Assembly (NCBI RefSeq): GCF_900112845.1
Contig: NZ_FONG01000006.1
Coordinates: 186,001 to 250,000 of the forward strand
DNA: 64,000 nt
Origin: Actinacidiphila alni
GTDB taxonomy: Bacteria > Actinomycetota > Actinomycetes > Streptomycetales > Streptomycetaceae
Direction of reading: 5' to 3'
The notes beneath the pieces are model-generated. The model was given only the letters and a program-made list of their open reading frames with translations. It made no database searches and was not told where the DNA came from. Both the position numbers and the translations under genes were made by a program. Below, one piece after another: positions 33,175 to 42,264 of this stretch (positions are counted from its first letter, which is position 1; each line of letters starts with the position of its first letter).

Positions 33175-35718
33175 TCAGAGCCGGGGGTCGACCGGCTCGG
33201 ACTCCAGGGCCAGGACGGCGAAGACCGCCTCGTGGACGCGCCACAGGGGCTCGCCGCCCGCCAGCCGGTCCACGGCCTCCAGGCCGAGCGCGTACTCGCG
33301 CAGGGCGAGCGAGCGCTTGTGGCCGAGGAAGCGGGACCTCAGCCGCTCCAGGTGCTCGGGGCGGGTGTACTCGGGACCGTAGATGATCCGCAGATACTCC
33401 CGTCCCCGGCACTTGATGCCCGGCTGCACCAAGCGGCCCTTGGCGTCGCGGACCAGCGCGGCGAGCGGCTTGACGACCATGCCCTCGCCGCCCTCGCCGG
33501 TCAGCTCCAGCCACCACCGCACACCGGCCGCGACCGACTCCTCGTCGGAGGTGTCGACCAGCAGCCGCCGGGTCGTCCTGAGCAGCCCGCTCGGGTCGGC
33601 CTCCACCAGCCGGTCGATCAGCGCCAACTGCTGGTCGTGCGGCAGCCCGGTGAGGCTGCGGCCCTGCACGGCGAGCAGCTGGAAGGGTGCCAGCCGCACA
33701 CCCTCCAGGCCGTCGGTGGTCCAGCAGTAGCGGCGGTAGGCGTCGGTGAACGCCGCCGCGTCCGCGGCCCGTTCGCGCTGCCTGCCGAGCAGGCCCCCGA
33801 CGTCGGTGCCCCGGGCCGCCGCCGCGTCGAGCGCGCTCAGCGCGGCCGGGAAGACGGCACCGGCCGCGGCGCCGACCGCCGCGTACTGCTTGCGCAGCAG
33901 ACCGGACGCCTTGAGCGACCAGGGCAGCAACTCGGCGTCGAGCAGCAGCCAGTCGGTGGACAGCTCCTCCCACAGGCCGGCCGTGGTGACGGCGGCCCGC
34001 AGCCGGGCCAGCACCTCCTCGGTGACGGCCGCGTCGTCGAAGAACGGCCGCCCGGTACGGGTGTGCAGCGTCCCGGTCGGGCCGCCGGTCACACCGAAGT
34101 GCTTCTCGGCGGCGACCTCGTCGCGGCAGACCAGGGCGACCGCGCGGGAGCCCATGTGCTTCTCCTCGCAGACGACCTGCTCGACGCCGTCCTCCCGGTA
34201 GGCGGCGAACGCCTCCGCCGGGTGCTCCAGATAGCCCTCCTGGCGCGAGGTCGCGCAAGGCGCCATCGTCGGCGGCAGGTAGGCCAGCAGCCGCGGGTCG
34301 ACCGCGAAGCGGCTCATCACCTCCAGGGCCGCCGCCGCGTTCTCCTCGCGCACCGCGAGCCGCCCCATCCGGCTGGTCTCCACGATCCGCCGGCCGGTGA
34401 CGTCGGCCAGGTCGAGCGGGCGCCCGTCGTGACCGCCGGGCGCCTCGGTGACCAGCGGCTTGGCGGGCTCGTACCAGACCCGCTCGGCGGGGACGTCGAC
34501 GATCTCGCGCTCGGGCCAGCGCAGGGCCGTCATCCTGCCGCCGAAGACCGCTCCGGTGTCGAGGCAGATGGTGTTGTTGATCCAGGACGTGTTGGGGACC
34601 GGTGTGTGGCCGTAGACGACGGCGGCGCGGCCCCGGTAGTCCTCGGCCCACGGGTAGCGCACGGGCAGGCCGAACTCGTCGGTCTCGCCCGTGGTGTCGC
34701 CGTACAGCGCGTGCGAGCGGACCCGGCCGGAGGTGCGGCCGTGGTACTTCTCCGGCAGGCCCGCGTGGCAGACCACCAGCTTGCCGCCGTCCAGCACATA
34801 GTGGCTGATCAGGCCGTCGATGAAGTCCGCGACCCGCTTGCGGAACTCGGGGTCGCGGGCGTCCTCGCGCTCCAACTGCTCGATGGTCTCGGCCAGTCCG
34901 TGGGTGTGCTGCACCTTGCGGCCCTTGAGGTAGCGGCCGAGCTTGTTCTCGTGGTTGCCGGGGACGCACAGGGCGGTGCCCGCGGCGACCATGCCCATGA
35001 CGCGGCGCAGCACACCGGGGCTGTCGGGGCCGCGGTCCACCAGGTCGCCGACGAACACGGCGGTGCGGCCGTCGGGGTGCGCGCCGTCCACGTAGCCCAG
35101 TGCGGCCAGCAGCGTCTCCAGCTCCGAGCTGCATCCGTGGATGTCGCCGATGATGTCGAAGGGGCCGGTCAGATGCGTCAGGTCGTTGTAGCGGCGCTCG
35201 GTGACGATCTCGGCGGCCTCGATCTCCTCGGTGCCGCGCAGGATGTGCACCTTGCGGAAGCCCTCGCGCTCCAGGCCGCGCAGCGAGCGGCGCAGTTCGC
35301 GCTGGTGCCGCTGGATGACGTGGCGCGGCAGCGCCGCCCGGTCCGGGCGCCCGGCGTTGCGCTCGGCGCACACCTGCTCCGGTACGTCCAGGACGATGGC
35401 GATCGGCAGCACGTCGTACTCCCGGGCCAGCGCCACCAGGTGCTTCCGGCTCTCCGGCTGCACATTGGTGGCGTCCACGACGGTGCGGCGGCCGGCCGCG
35501 AGCCGCTTGCCGGCGATGTAGTGCAGTACGTCGAAGGCGTCACCGGTCGCGCTCTGGTCGTTCTCGTCGTCGCTGACCAGGCCACGGCAGAAGTCGGAGG
35601 AGATCACCTCGGTCGGCTTGAAGTGGCGTGCGGCGAAGGTGGACTTGCCGGAGCCGGTGGAACCGATCAGGACGACGAGCGACAGATCGGTGACGGGCAG
35701 GGTACGTGGTGCGGTCAT
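33175..35718 (-). CDS. pnkp: Polynucleotide kinase-phosphatase-ligase Pnkp (RNA repair)
   Basis: An 847-residue three-domain RNA repair enzyme. The N-terminal kinase has Walker A LIGSTGSGKSTFAARHF (about residue 17-33) and DATNVQPESRKHLV. The central metallophosphatase has FDIIGDIHGCSSELETLL, FVGDLVDRGPDSPG and VPGNHENKLGR. The C-terminal ligase/adenylyltransferase has the nucleotide-binding lysine motif CEEKHMGSRAVALV and GEGGEGMVVKPL. The enzyme phosphorylates 5'-OH ends, removes 3' phosphates and, with Hen1, ligates cleaved tRNAs with a 2'-O-methyl mark that blocks repeated cleavage. Its ATG overlaps the Hen1 stop by four bases, so both are translated from one mRNA. Confidence 0.96.
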   Translation of the reverse strand: MTAPRTLPVTDLSLVVLIGSTGSGKSTFAARHFKPTEVISSDFCRGLVSDDENDQSATGDAFDVLHYIAGKRLAAGRRTVVDATNVQPESRKHLVALAREYDVLPIAIVLDVPEQVCAERNAGRPDRAALPRHVIQRHQRELRRSLRGLEREGFRKVHILRGTEEIEAAEIVTERRYNDLTHLTGPFDIIGDIHGCSSELETLLAALGYVDGAHPDGRTAVFVGDLVDRGPDSPGVLRRVMGMVAAGTALCVPGNHENKLGRYLKGRKVQHTHGLAETIEQLEREDARDPEFRKRVADFIDGLISHYVLDGGKLVVCHAGLPEKYHGRTSGRVRSHALYGDTTGETDEFGLPVRYPWAEDYRGRAAVVYGHTPVPNTSWINNTICLDTGAVFGGRMTALRWPEREIVDVPAERVWYEPAKPLVTEAPGGHDGRPLDLADVTGRRIVETSRMGRLAVREENAAAALEVMSRFAVDPRLLAYLPPTMAPCATSRQEGYLEHPAEAFAAYREDGVEQVVCEEKHMGSRAVALVCRDEVAAEKHFGVTGGPTGTLHTRTGRPFFDDAAVTEEVLARLRAAVTTAGLWEELSTDWLLLDAELLPWSLKASGLLRKQYAAVGAAAGAVFPAALSALDAAAARGTDVGGLLGRQRERAADAAAFTDAYRRYCWTTDGLEGVRLAPFQLLAVQGRSLTGLPHDQQLALIDRLVEADPSGLLRTTRRLLVDTSDEESVAAGVRWWLELTGEGGEGMVVKPLAALVRDAKGRLVQPGIKCRGREYLRIIYGPEYTRPEHLERLRSRFLGHKRSLALREYALGLEAVDRLAGGEPLWRVHEAVFAVLALESEPVDPRL

Positions 35719-37226
35719 GCCGCCACCTCCTTCTTCTTGTCCTTGGTCGTGTCGTGGGTGGTCGCGCTCGCGGTCGTGCCGAGGGTGAACACCGCCATCT
35801 GGGTGGGCGGGCCGACCTCGGGGTCGTCGGGGCCGATCGGTGCGAGGCCGACGTCGTAGCCGTGCCGGGCGGCGACGGCCGTCGCCCAGTCGCGGAATTC
35901 GGCGCGGCTCCACTCGAAACGGTGGTCGGAGTGGCGCGCGTGGCCCGCGGGCAGCGTCTCCCACCGCACGTTGTACTCGACGTTCGGCGTCGTCACGACC
36001 ACGGTCCGCGGCCGTGCGGAGCCGAAGACCGCGTATTCCAGGGCGGGCAGCCGCGGCAGGTCGAGGTGCTCGATCACCTCGCACAGCACGGCCGCGTCGT
36101 ACCCCTTGAGCCGGGCGTCGGTGTACGCCAACGAGCCCTGGAGCAGCGTGACCCGCGACGCCTGCCGCTCGCTCAGCCGGTCCAGGCGCAGCCGCCGGGC
36201 CGCGATCTCCAGCGCCCGCGCCGATACGTCCACGCCGACGATGTCGGTGTACCGCACGTCCTTGAGCAGTGCCGCCACCAACTGGCCCTGCCCGCAGCCC
36301 AGGTCAAGCACCCGCGCGGCACCGGAGTCGCGCAGCGCCGCGAGGATCGCCTCGCGCCGCTGGACGGCGAGCGGCGCGGGCCGTTCCTCGGTCTCCCCGT
36401 CGGGTCCCGTGCTGTCGTCCTCGACCGCGTTGTCGATCTCCTCGACCTCGATGTCGTCGGCGTCGGCCAGCCGGGCCAGCTCCAGCCGCTCGTTCGCCTG
36501 CCGGGTGAGCGCCCAGCGCCGGGACAGATAGCGCCGGGTGATCAGCTTCTGCTCGGGGTGCTCGGCCAGCCAGCCCTCGCCGAAGCGCAGCAGCTTGTCC
36601 ACCTCGTCCGCCGACACCCAGTAGTGCTTGGCGTCGTCGAGCACCGGCAGCAGCACATAGATCTGCCGCAGCGCGTCCGCCAGGCGCAGCTCGCCCTCCA
36701 GCACCAGCCGCACATAGCGCGAGTCGCCCCACTCGGGGAACCGTGTGTCCAGCGGCACCGCCTCGGCCTCCACCCGCCAGCCGAGCGGCTCGAAGAGCCG
36801 GGCGACCAGGTCTGCGCCGCCCCGGGCGGACACCGCCGGGATCTCGACCCGCAGCGGCAGCGGGGCCGCGGCCCGCTCGGGCAGCGTCCGGCACTCTCCG
36901 CGCAGCGCCGTGGAGAAAACCGTGCGCAGCGCCACCGCGAGCAGTGACGACGCGGCGTAGGGCCGGTCGTTCACATACTGCGCGAGCGCGGCGTCGGGCG
37001 CGCCGCCCCTGCCCTTGCCCTTCCCGCGCCGCACGAGTGCGGGCGGATCGACCTCCAGCAGCAGCGCGGCCGTCGTCCGCTCCGCGCTCGCCTCGGGGTA
37101 GAAGACGTGCGCGGTGCCGTAGGAGGTGGAGAAGGTCTGCGCCTTCTCCGGGTGCTTGTGCAGCAGGAACCCCAGGTCAGTGGCCGGGGCGGCCGCGGTG
37201 CCGGTGGTGGAGATCGTCAGGAACAC
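35715..37226 (-). CDS. hen1: 3'-terminal RNA ribose 2'-O-methyltransferase Hen1
   Basis: A 503-residue protein with GTG start at 37226. The N-terminal half (MFLTISTTG start, PYAASSLLAVALRTVFSTALRG, RYVRLVLEGELRLADALRQIYVLLPVLDD) is the bacterial Hen1 N-terminal domain that stimulates Pnkp ligase activity. The C-terminal half is the methyltransferase: VLDLGCGQGQLVAALL binds SAM, and LCEVIEHLDLPRL with the later HSDHRFEW supplies the manganese-binding Glu, Glu, His and His. It methylates the terminal 2'-OH of cleaved RNA before Pnkp seals it. Coupling to pnkp is the canonical arrangement of this RNA repair cassette. Confidence 0.96.
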   Translation of the reverse strand: MFLTISTTGTAAAPATDLGFLLHKHPEKAQTFSTSYGTAHVFYPEASAERTTAALLLEVDPPALVRRGKGKGRGGAPDAALAQYVNDRPYAASSLLAVALRTVFSTALRGECRTLPERAAAPLPLRVEIPAVSARGGADLVARLFEPLGWRVEAEAVPLDTRFPEWGDSRYVRLVLEGELRLADALRQIYVLLPVLDDAKHYWVSADEVDKLLRFGEGWLAEHPEQKLITRRYLSRRWALTRQANERLELARLADADDIEVEEIDNAVEDDSTGPDGETEERPAPLAVQRREAILAALRDSGAARVLDLGCGQGQLVAALLKDVRYTDIVGVDVSARALEIAARRLRLDRLSERQASRVTLLQGSLAYTDARLKGYDAAVLCEVIEHLDLPRLPALEYAVFGSARPRTVVVTTPNVEYNVRWETLPAGHARHSDHRFEWSRAEFRDWATAVAARHGYDVGLAPIGPDDPEVGPPTQMAVFTLGTTASATTHDTTKDKKKEVAA

Positions 37227-37260
37227 CTGACCGAGTATTCCCTCACCCCTCCCCCGCCGA

Positions 37261-38232
37261 CTACGGAATTTGTCCCGCAGACCGGCCCTCGCCGCCGCCC
37301 AGCACCGCGGCCAGCGCGCCGATCTCCGCCGGGCCGACCCGGCAGCAGCCGCCGATCAGCCGGGCGCCCGCCGTCCGCCAGGCGGTCACCCGCGCCGGGT
37401 CGAAGGTGCTGCCGCCGCGCCAGCGCCGGGTCCCGGCGTCCCACCGCTCCCCGCTGTTGGGGTAGACGACGGCCGGTTTGCCGGTGACCGCCGCCGCCAC
37501 CCGCACGGCGTGCTCCGCGTCGGCCGGGGCGCAGCAGTTGACGCCCACCGCGGCCACCTCGTCCCTGCCCGCCGCCACCGTGAACGCCTCCGCCAGCGGC
37601 TGGCCCGCCCGCGTCCGCTCGCCTTCCACGGTGTAGGAGAGCCAGACCGGGACCCCGGCTCCCTCCGCCGCCCGCAGCAGCGCTTCCGCCTCGTCGGCGT
37701 CCGGCACCGTCTCCAGGGCCAGCACATCGGGGCCGGCCGCCGCCAGCGTCTCGATCCGCGGCCGGTGGAAACGCTCCAGCTCCCGCACGCTCAGCCCGTA
37801 CCGCCCACGGTATTCGCTGCCGTCCGCGAGCATCGCCCCGTACGGTCCCACGGACGCCGCGACCCGCACGTCCGTGCCGCCGGCCGCCGCCCGCCGGGCC
37901 AGTTCCACGCTGCGCGCCAGCAGCGCGGACGCCTCGGCCCGCCCGGTCCCGCGCCGGGCGAACCCCTCGTACGTGGCCTGGTAGCTGGCGGTGATCAGCA
38001 CCTGGGCGCCGGCCCGCACATAGGCGGTGTGCGCGGCCTCGATCTGCTCCGGCGCGTCGGCGAGCAGCCGCGCGGACCAGAGCGGGTCGGACAGGTCGCA
38101 GCCCTGGTCGGCGAGCTGGTTGGACAGCCCGCCGTCCAGCACCAGCGCCCTGCCGCCGCCCGTGGCGGAACCCGCGCCGGCACCCGCCGCCGGGAACAGC
38201 GGTGCGGGCGGAGGTACGGGCGGCGGGGACAT
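37261..38232 (-). CDS. mmuM: Homocysteine S-methyltransferase
   Basis: A 323-residue zinc enzyme. The barrel start RALVLDGGLSNQLADQGCDL and the zinc-ligand region GVNCCAPAD (about residue 231) with the C-terminal LIGGCCRVGPAEI (GGCC motif, about 301) match S-methylmethionine-dependent homocysteine methyltransferases. It makes methionine from homocysteine with S-methylmethionine or S-adenosylmethionine as donor. About 28 proline- and alanine-rich residues precede the fold, so translation may start further downstream. It lies seven bases downstream of an LLM oxidoreductase gene in the same direction. Confidence 0.93.
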   Translation of the reverse strand: MSPPPVPPPAPLFPAAGAGAGSATGGGRALVLDGGLSNQLADQGCDLSDPLWSARLLADAPEQIEAAHTAYVRAGAQVLITASYQATYEGFARRGTGRAEASALLARSVELARRAAAGGTDVRVAASVGPYGAMLADGSEYRGRYGLSVRELERFHRPRIETLAAAGPDVLALETVPDADEAEALLRAAEGAGVPVWLSYTVEGERTRAGQPLAEAFTVAAGRDEVAAVGVNCCAPADAEHAVRVAAAVTGKPAVVYPNSGERWDAGTRRWRGGSTFDPARVTAWRTAGARLIGGCCRVGPAEIGALAAVLGGGEGRSAGQIP

Positions 38233-38239
38233 CGCGGCC

Positions 38240-39163
38240 TCAGCCCACCTGGGTGCGGACCTGGGACGAGATCAGCTCCAGGTGGTCCAGGTCGGACAGG
38301 TCGAGGACCTGGAGGTAGAAGCGGGTGGCGCCCTGTTCCGCGTACTGCCCGATCCGGTCCACGACCTCGGCGGGCGACCCCGCGAGACCGTTCGCCTTCA
38401 GCTCGTCGACCTCCCGGCCGATCGCCGCCGCCCTGCGCGCCACCTCGGCGTCGTCCTTGCCGACGCAGACCACCAGGGCGTTGGAGTACACCAGGTCGTC
38501 CGCACCGCGCCCGGCCGCCTCCGCCGCGGCGCGGACCCGGCCGATCTGCTGCCCGCTGTCGGCCACCGAGGCGAAGGGGATGTTGAACTCGTCGGCGTAG
38601 CGTGCCGCCAGCTCCGGGGTCCGCTTGGCGCCGAGGCCGCCGATCAGGACCGGGATCTTCGCCTGCGCCGGCTTGGGCAGCGCCGGCGAGTCCTTGAGCT
38701 GGTAGAACGTCCCGTCGTAGTCGAAGGTCTTGCCGACCGGCGTCTGCCACAGGCCGGTGATGACCGCCAACTGCTCTTCGAGACGGGCGATCTTCTCCTT
38801 GGGGAAGGGGATGCCGTACGCGGTGTGCTCCTCCTCGAACCAGCCCGCGCCGAGCCCGAACTCGATCCGGCCGCCCGACATCCGGTCCACCTGCGCGACC
38901 TGGATCGCCAGCACACCGGGCAGCCGGAAGGTGCCAGCCGTCATGAGGGTGCCGAGCCTGATCCGACGGGTCTCGCGGGCGAGGCCGGCCAGTGTGATCC
39001 ACGCGTCCGTGGGTCCGGGCAGGCCGTCCGTGTCGCCCATCTTCAGATAGTGGTCCGACCGGAAGAAGGCGTCGAAGCCGAGGTCCTCGGTCGCCTTGGC
39101 GACGGTGAGGAGGGTGTCGTAGTCGGCCCCTTGCTGGGGCTCGGTGAAGATTCGGAGATCCAT
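38240..39163 (-). CDS. LLM class F420-dependent oxidoreductase
   Basis: A 307-residue luciferase-like TIM barrel. MDLRIFTEPQQGADYDTLLTVAKATEDLGFDAFFRSDHYL is the standard N terminus. RRIRLGTLMTAGTFRLPGVLAIQVAQVDRMSGGRIEFGLGAGWFEEEH (about residue 65-112) and PVLIGGLGAKRTPELAARYADEFN (about 175) are typical of F420-dependent family members rather than FMN-dependent luciferases. GGAGGA precedes the ATG. Substrate is unknown; these enzymes reduce or oxidise a broad range of small molecules. The gene is followed by mmuM in the same direction. Confidence 0.92.
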   Translation of the reverse strand: MDLRIFTEPQQGADYDTLLTVAKATEDLGFDAFFRSDHYLKMGDTDGLPGPTDAWITLAGLARETRRIRLGTLMTAGTFRLPGVLAIQVAQVDRMSGGRIEFGLGAGWFEEEHTAYGIPFPKEKIARLEEQLAVITGLWQTPVGKTFDYDGTFYQLKDSPALPKPAQAKIPVLIGGLGAKRTPELAARYADEFNIPFASVADSGQQIGRVRAAAEAAGRGADDLVYSNALVVCVGKDDAEVARRAAAIGREVDELKANGLAGSPAEVVDRIGQYAEQGATRFYLQVLDLSDLDHLELISSQVRTQVG

Positions 39164-39268
39164 TCCTCCATCCTGCCCCCACCGCGCGGGAGCGTGCGAA
39201 AGACACCTCCGGGAAAGGTCCGCCGTCCGCGCGGGGCGCGGCTGTCGTCCGCGCCGCGACCGGTTCCG

Positions 39269-39682
39269 TCATCGCCCCTCCCCCCTGGTCTCCCGGGTCA
39301 GCGCGCGCACCCGGTCCTTGGCCTCGTCGACCGCGTCCAGCGCTTCGATGCAGTTCCAGTAGGCCGCCTCGTCCTCGGCGGTGCAGGTGACCGCGACCAG
39401 GGCGAGGCCGATCTCGCCGAGCAGGGTCCGCAGCGCCCGCAGTGTGCCCTCGGGGTCGCGCACCCCGGTCAGCCGCACCGCCCTCGGCGGATCGCCACCG
39501 GCGGCCCCCACCACGGGCCCCGGCCCGGCCCGTACCACCGGCCGTTCGTGATCGGCCGTGAGCAGCCGTCCTACCGCCTCGGTCAGCTCGAACGCCTGCC
39601 ACGCCTCCGCGATGATGTCGTCCGGCTGCGGTGCCCCGCGCATCGTCTGCTCCGCCTGGGCCACAAGTCGTGCCGCGTCCAT
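39269..39682 (-). CDS. Conserved hypothetical protein (DUF6099-like)
   Basis: A 137-residue helical protein; ATG at 39682 has GAGGGGG upstream, with a GTG nine bases earlier as alternative. The sequence MDAARLVAQAEQTMRGAP, then DIIAEAWQAFELTEAVGRLL, resembles a family of uncharacterised streptomycete proteins I associate with DUF6099. That name is from memory, not from a search. No catalytic motif, membrane segment or signal is visible. It lies between the LLM oxidoreductase and mazG genes, all on the minus strand but with spacers of over 100 bases. Function is unknown. Confidence 0.7.
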   Translation of the reverse strand: MDAARLVAQAEQTMRGAPQPDDIIAEAWQAFELTEAVGRLLTADHERPVVRAGPGPVVGAAGGDPPRAVRLTGVRDPEGTLRALRTLLGEIGLALVAVTCTAEDEAAYWNCIEALDAVDEAKDRVRALTRETRGEGR

Positions 39683-39816
39683 GGTCCGCACCCCCTCTGT
39701 CCTGCGGCGATCCCTTCGCCATAACTCAGAGTGACAGAAACGGGCCGGGCCGTGAAAGGCCCCTCGGGAGATCTGTGGACAACCGGCCGCCTGTGGAAAA
39801 CCTCCGGGAAACCTGG

Positions 39817-40200
39817 TCAGCCGGAGGAGCCGGGAGCCCCGCCGGAAGCGCCCGAGGAGGGCTCCCGCGGCCCGTCCTTCCGGGGGAAGCGCAGTTCGTT
39901 GCGGTCGATCTTCGCCGCGAGCGCGGCCAGCACATCGATGCCGAGCACCTCGCAGAACTGCAGCAGATACGCCATCACATCGGCGACCTCGTCCCGCACG
40001 CGGTGCGCGGTGCCCTCGTCCGCCATCACCTCCGCCGCCTGCTCGGGGGTCAACCACTGGAAGATCTCCAGCAGTTCGGCGGCCTCCACGCTGAGGGCCG
40101 CGGCCAGATTCTTGGGTGTGTGGAAGGGCTGCCAGTCGCGGGCCGCCGCGAAGGCGGCGAGGCGGCGCTGGAGCGCCGCCAGATCCATGTCGTCGGTCAC
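39817..40200 (-). CDS. MazG-like nucleotide pyrophosphohydrolase
   Basis: A 127-residue MazG-type all-alpha NTP pyrophosphatase. The metal-binding helices SVEAAELLEIFQW (E-x-x-E) and RVRDEVADVMAYLLQF (E-x-x-D) are at about residues 37-50 and 68-85. The RDWQPFHTPKNLAAAL N terminus is typical of the short single-domain MazG-like group that hydrolyses dCTP or other non-canonical NTPs to NMPs. Its ATG overlaps the stop of the upstream ATPase gene. The last 15 residues are a Gly/Ser/Pro tail. House-cleaning of nucleotides is the likely role, and the ATPase coupling is unusual. Confidence 0.9.
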   Translation of the reverse strand: MTDDMDLAALQRRLAAFAAARDWQPFHTPKNLAAALSVEAAELLEIFQWLTPEQAAEVMADEGTAHRVRDEVADVMAYLLQFCEVLGIDVLAALAAKIDRNELRFPRKDGPREPSSGASGGAPGSSG

Positions 40201-41468
40201 CCCGACTGGTCTACCGCATCCTCGCGGCGCCGGGGCCGCGGTACACCGAGTGCCGTCACCGAGACCCCGCCGAGCCCCTCCGCGAAGCCGGCGTCCTGGA
40301 CGGTGCCCAGCAGCCTGATGTGCCCCCGCTCGGCGGCGGGTCCGGCCAGCCGCAGCAGTTCGCCCAACTGCCGCCGGTCCAGGCCGTGGTCGAGCCCGTC
40401 GCCCAGCACGGTCAGCACCTGACTGGCGGGCAGCAGCTCCGTACTCGTGTCGACGTCCAGCACTCCCGGCCCGGTGAGCAGCACCAACGCAAGGGCCAGG
40501 AAGCGCAGTTCACCATCACCGAGGCGGTCGACCGGCACCAGACCGAGCGGGCCGCGGTCCACCGCGGCGATCACCGAGTCCACCGGGCCCGACGCGACCG
40601 AACCGCCCGACGTACCCGACGCGCACGCGGCGCTCACCACATTCACCGCGCCCGGGGCCACCTCTCCCCCCGCCGCCGCGCGCAGCGCGGTGATCCCCTC
40701 GACCGGCGGACTGCACACCGCCCGTACCGCGTTGACCAGTGCAGCGTGCCGCGTCCCGCACTCGCCCTCGGTCCTGGCCAGGACCGCCGACAGGTTGTCG
40801 CAGGAGGCACGCAGCCGGCCGTCGCCGACCGGTACCGGCGCACGCATCAACTCCGGCCGCGGCGCGATCGGGAAGACCCCGCGCAGCGCGACGACCATCT
40901 GCTCGGCCGCGGCCAGCACCAGCCGCTGGCCGTCCGTCCGCCCCGCGACCCGCAGCGGCAGCAGCGCGGTCGCCAGCCGGTCGTCCGGGAGCGGCGCCCG
41001 GGTCACCGCGACCAGGCCCGCGGTGTGCCAGGCAGCCTGCACGGTGCGCCGTTCGGGATCGCGCAACGCCGTGGTCAGCAGCGTCTCGCCCGCGCCGGTG
41101 AGCCGCTCGCCGACGATCCGCAGCGTCGGTTCCGCCTGCACGGCCACGTCCAGCCGTACCGGACCCACCGGGCCCGTGACCGTACAGCCGATACGGAAGC
41201 CGCGCCGCCCCTGGGCGTCGGGCTGCGCGTCCTGCGGCACGCACGCCGCCGCGCCGCCGCGCACCGCGGAACCGAAGACCTCGTCGAGCCCGTCCCCGCA
41301 CGCCAGCCGGCCGAGCGCGGCCAGCGCCTCCAGCACGCTCGACTTGCCGGTGCCGCTGGCGCCCGACAGCAGGGTGATCGGCCCGAAGCCGAAGGAGGCG
41401 CCCCGATGCGACTTGAAGGCGGACAGCCGCAGTTCGGTGACGACGGGCCTGTCATGGATGCTGGTCAT
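40197..41468 (-). CDS. AAA (SMC/RecF-like) ATPase
   Basis: A 423-residue P-loop ATPase. ATG at 41468 begins just before the first strand; a longer open frame upstream has no coding character. The N terminus (TELRLSAFKSHRGASFGFGPITLLSGASGTGKSSVLEAL) is the RecF/OLD/SMC-type Walker A with G36-S43. LGDGELRFLALALVLLTGPGVLDVDTSTELLP (about residues 325-355) combines the signature motif and Walker B. No nuclease domain is visible. It is coupled by ATGA to the MazG-like gene. Two-gene units of ATPase plus nucleotide pyrophosphatase might act in damage or phage response, but this is speculation. Confidence 0.85.
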   Translation of the reverse strand: MTSIHDRPVVTELRLSAFKSHRGASFGFGPITLLSGASGTGKSSVLEALAALGRLACGDGLDEVFGSAVRGGAAACVPQDAQPDAQGRRGFRIGCTVTGPVGPVRLDVAVQAEPTLRIVGERLTGAGETLLTTALRDPERRTVQAAWHTAGLVAVTRAPLPDDRLATALLPLRVAGRTDGQRLVLAAAEQMVVALRGVFPIAPRPELMRAPVPVGDGRLRASCDNLSAVLARTEGECGTRHAALVNAVRAVCSPPVEGITALRAAAGGEVAPGAVNVVSAACASGTSGGSVASGPVDSVIAAVDRGPLGLVPVDRLGDGELRFLALALVLLTGPGVLDVDTSTELLPASQVLTVLGDGLDHGLDRRQLGELLRLAGPAAERGHIRLLGTVQDAGFAEGLGGVSVTALGVPRPRRREDAVDQSG

Positions 41469-41603
41469 ATGCCCGAACGTAATCAGACCCGGCCCTGCCG
41501 AACCGTTCCGGCGACCGACCCGTCCTCCGAACGAGCGACACCGCGCATGATCCGTGCTGACGCCGAACCGCCCCCCTTTCTCCGGATTGTCGGTGCCGAC
41601 CGC

Positions 41604-41619
41604 TAGCGTGACCACCGTG
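41604..41619 (+). promoter_or_regulatory. Leaderless promoter/start signature of DUF1697 gene
   Basis: TAGCGT at 41604-41609 is followed after seven bases by GTG at 41617, placing the transcript start on the start codon. CTAGCGTGACCACCGTGAC differs at only two positions from the stretch before the PaaX gene at 18362, which supports a shared leaderless signature. Confidence 0.5.
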
Positions 41620-42219
41620 ACGACCCGCGCGAAGACGAACACGGACACGGACACGGACACAAGTACAGGCAAGAGCACGAGCTATGTCGCGCTGCTGCGC
41701 GGCATCAATGTGGGTGGCAAGAACAAGCTGCCCATGCAGACCCTGCGCGACCTCCTCGCCGACCTCGGCGCCACGGGCGTCCGCACCCATCTCCAGAGCG
41801 GCAACGCCGTGTTCACCCACGAGGAGGCCGATCCGCTGCGCCTGGCCGCCGACCTGGAGCAGCGCATCGCCGACGGGACGGGGCTGACCGTCGCCTGCCT
41901 GGTACGCACCGGAGCGGATCTGCGACGCGTCATGGAGTCCAACCCCTTCCCCATGGACGGCGTCAACCCGTCCCGCTTCATGGTGACCTTCCTGTCAGGA
42001 CCGGTCCCCCTGGACAAGCTCCCGTCGCTCGACCCGGCCGCCTACGCGCCGGACGAATTCCGCCCCGGCGAGCGCGAGATCTACGCCCATTTCCCCGACG
42101 GCGTCCGCGACTCCAAGCTCGCCCCGCTCTTCACCGACCGCCGCCTCGGCCTGACCGCCTCGACCCGCAACTGGAACACGGTCACCAAACTCGTGGAGTT
42201 GAGCGACGGCGCGACCTGA
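41617..42219 (+). CDS. DUF1697 family protein
   Basis: A 200-residue protein of the DUF1697 family. KSTSYVALLRGINVGGKNKLPMQTLRDLLADLGATGVRTHLQSGNAVF contains the family signature R-G-I-N-V-G-G-x-N-K and Y-x-x-S-G-N; the C terminus ends in a conserved TTRNWNTV-like sequence (STRNWNTVTKLVEL). The structure is known but function is not; it is widespread in Gram-positive bacteria. A hexanucleotide repeat near the start (GACACG units, about 41640-41660) encodes a Thr-Asp run (NTDTDTDTST). The start GTG was chosen for the leaderless signature; GTG at 41608 is possible. Confidence 0.9.
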   Translation: MTTRAKTNTDTDTDTSTGKSTSYVALLRGINVGGKNKLPMQTLRDLLADLGATGVRTHLQSGNAVFTHEEADPLRLAADLEQRIADGTGLTVACLVRTGADLRRVMESNPFPMDGVNPSRFMVTFLSGPVPLDKLPSLDPAAYAPDEFRPGEREIYAHFPDGVRDSKLAPLFTDRRLGLTASTRNWNTVTKLVELSDGAT

Positions 42220-42264
42220 CCCGCGAGGGCGGCCGGGCCGGGGAACGACCTTGCGGGCAGTCTC

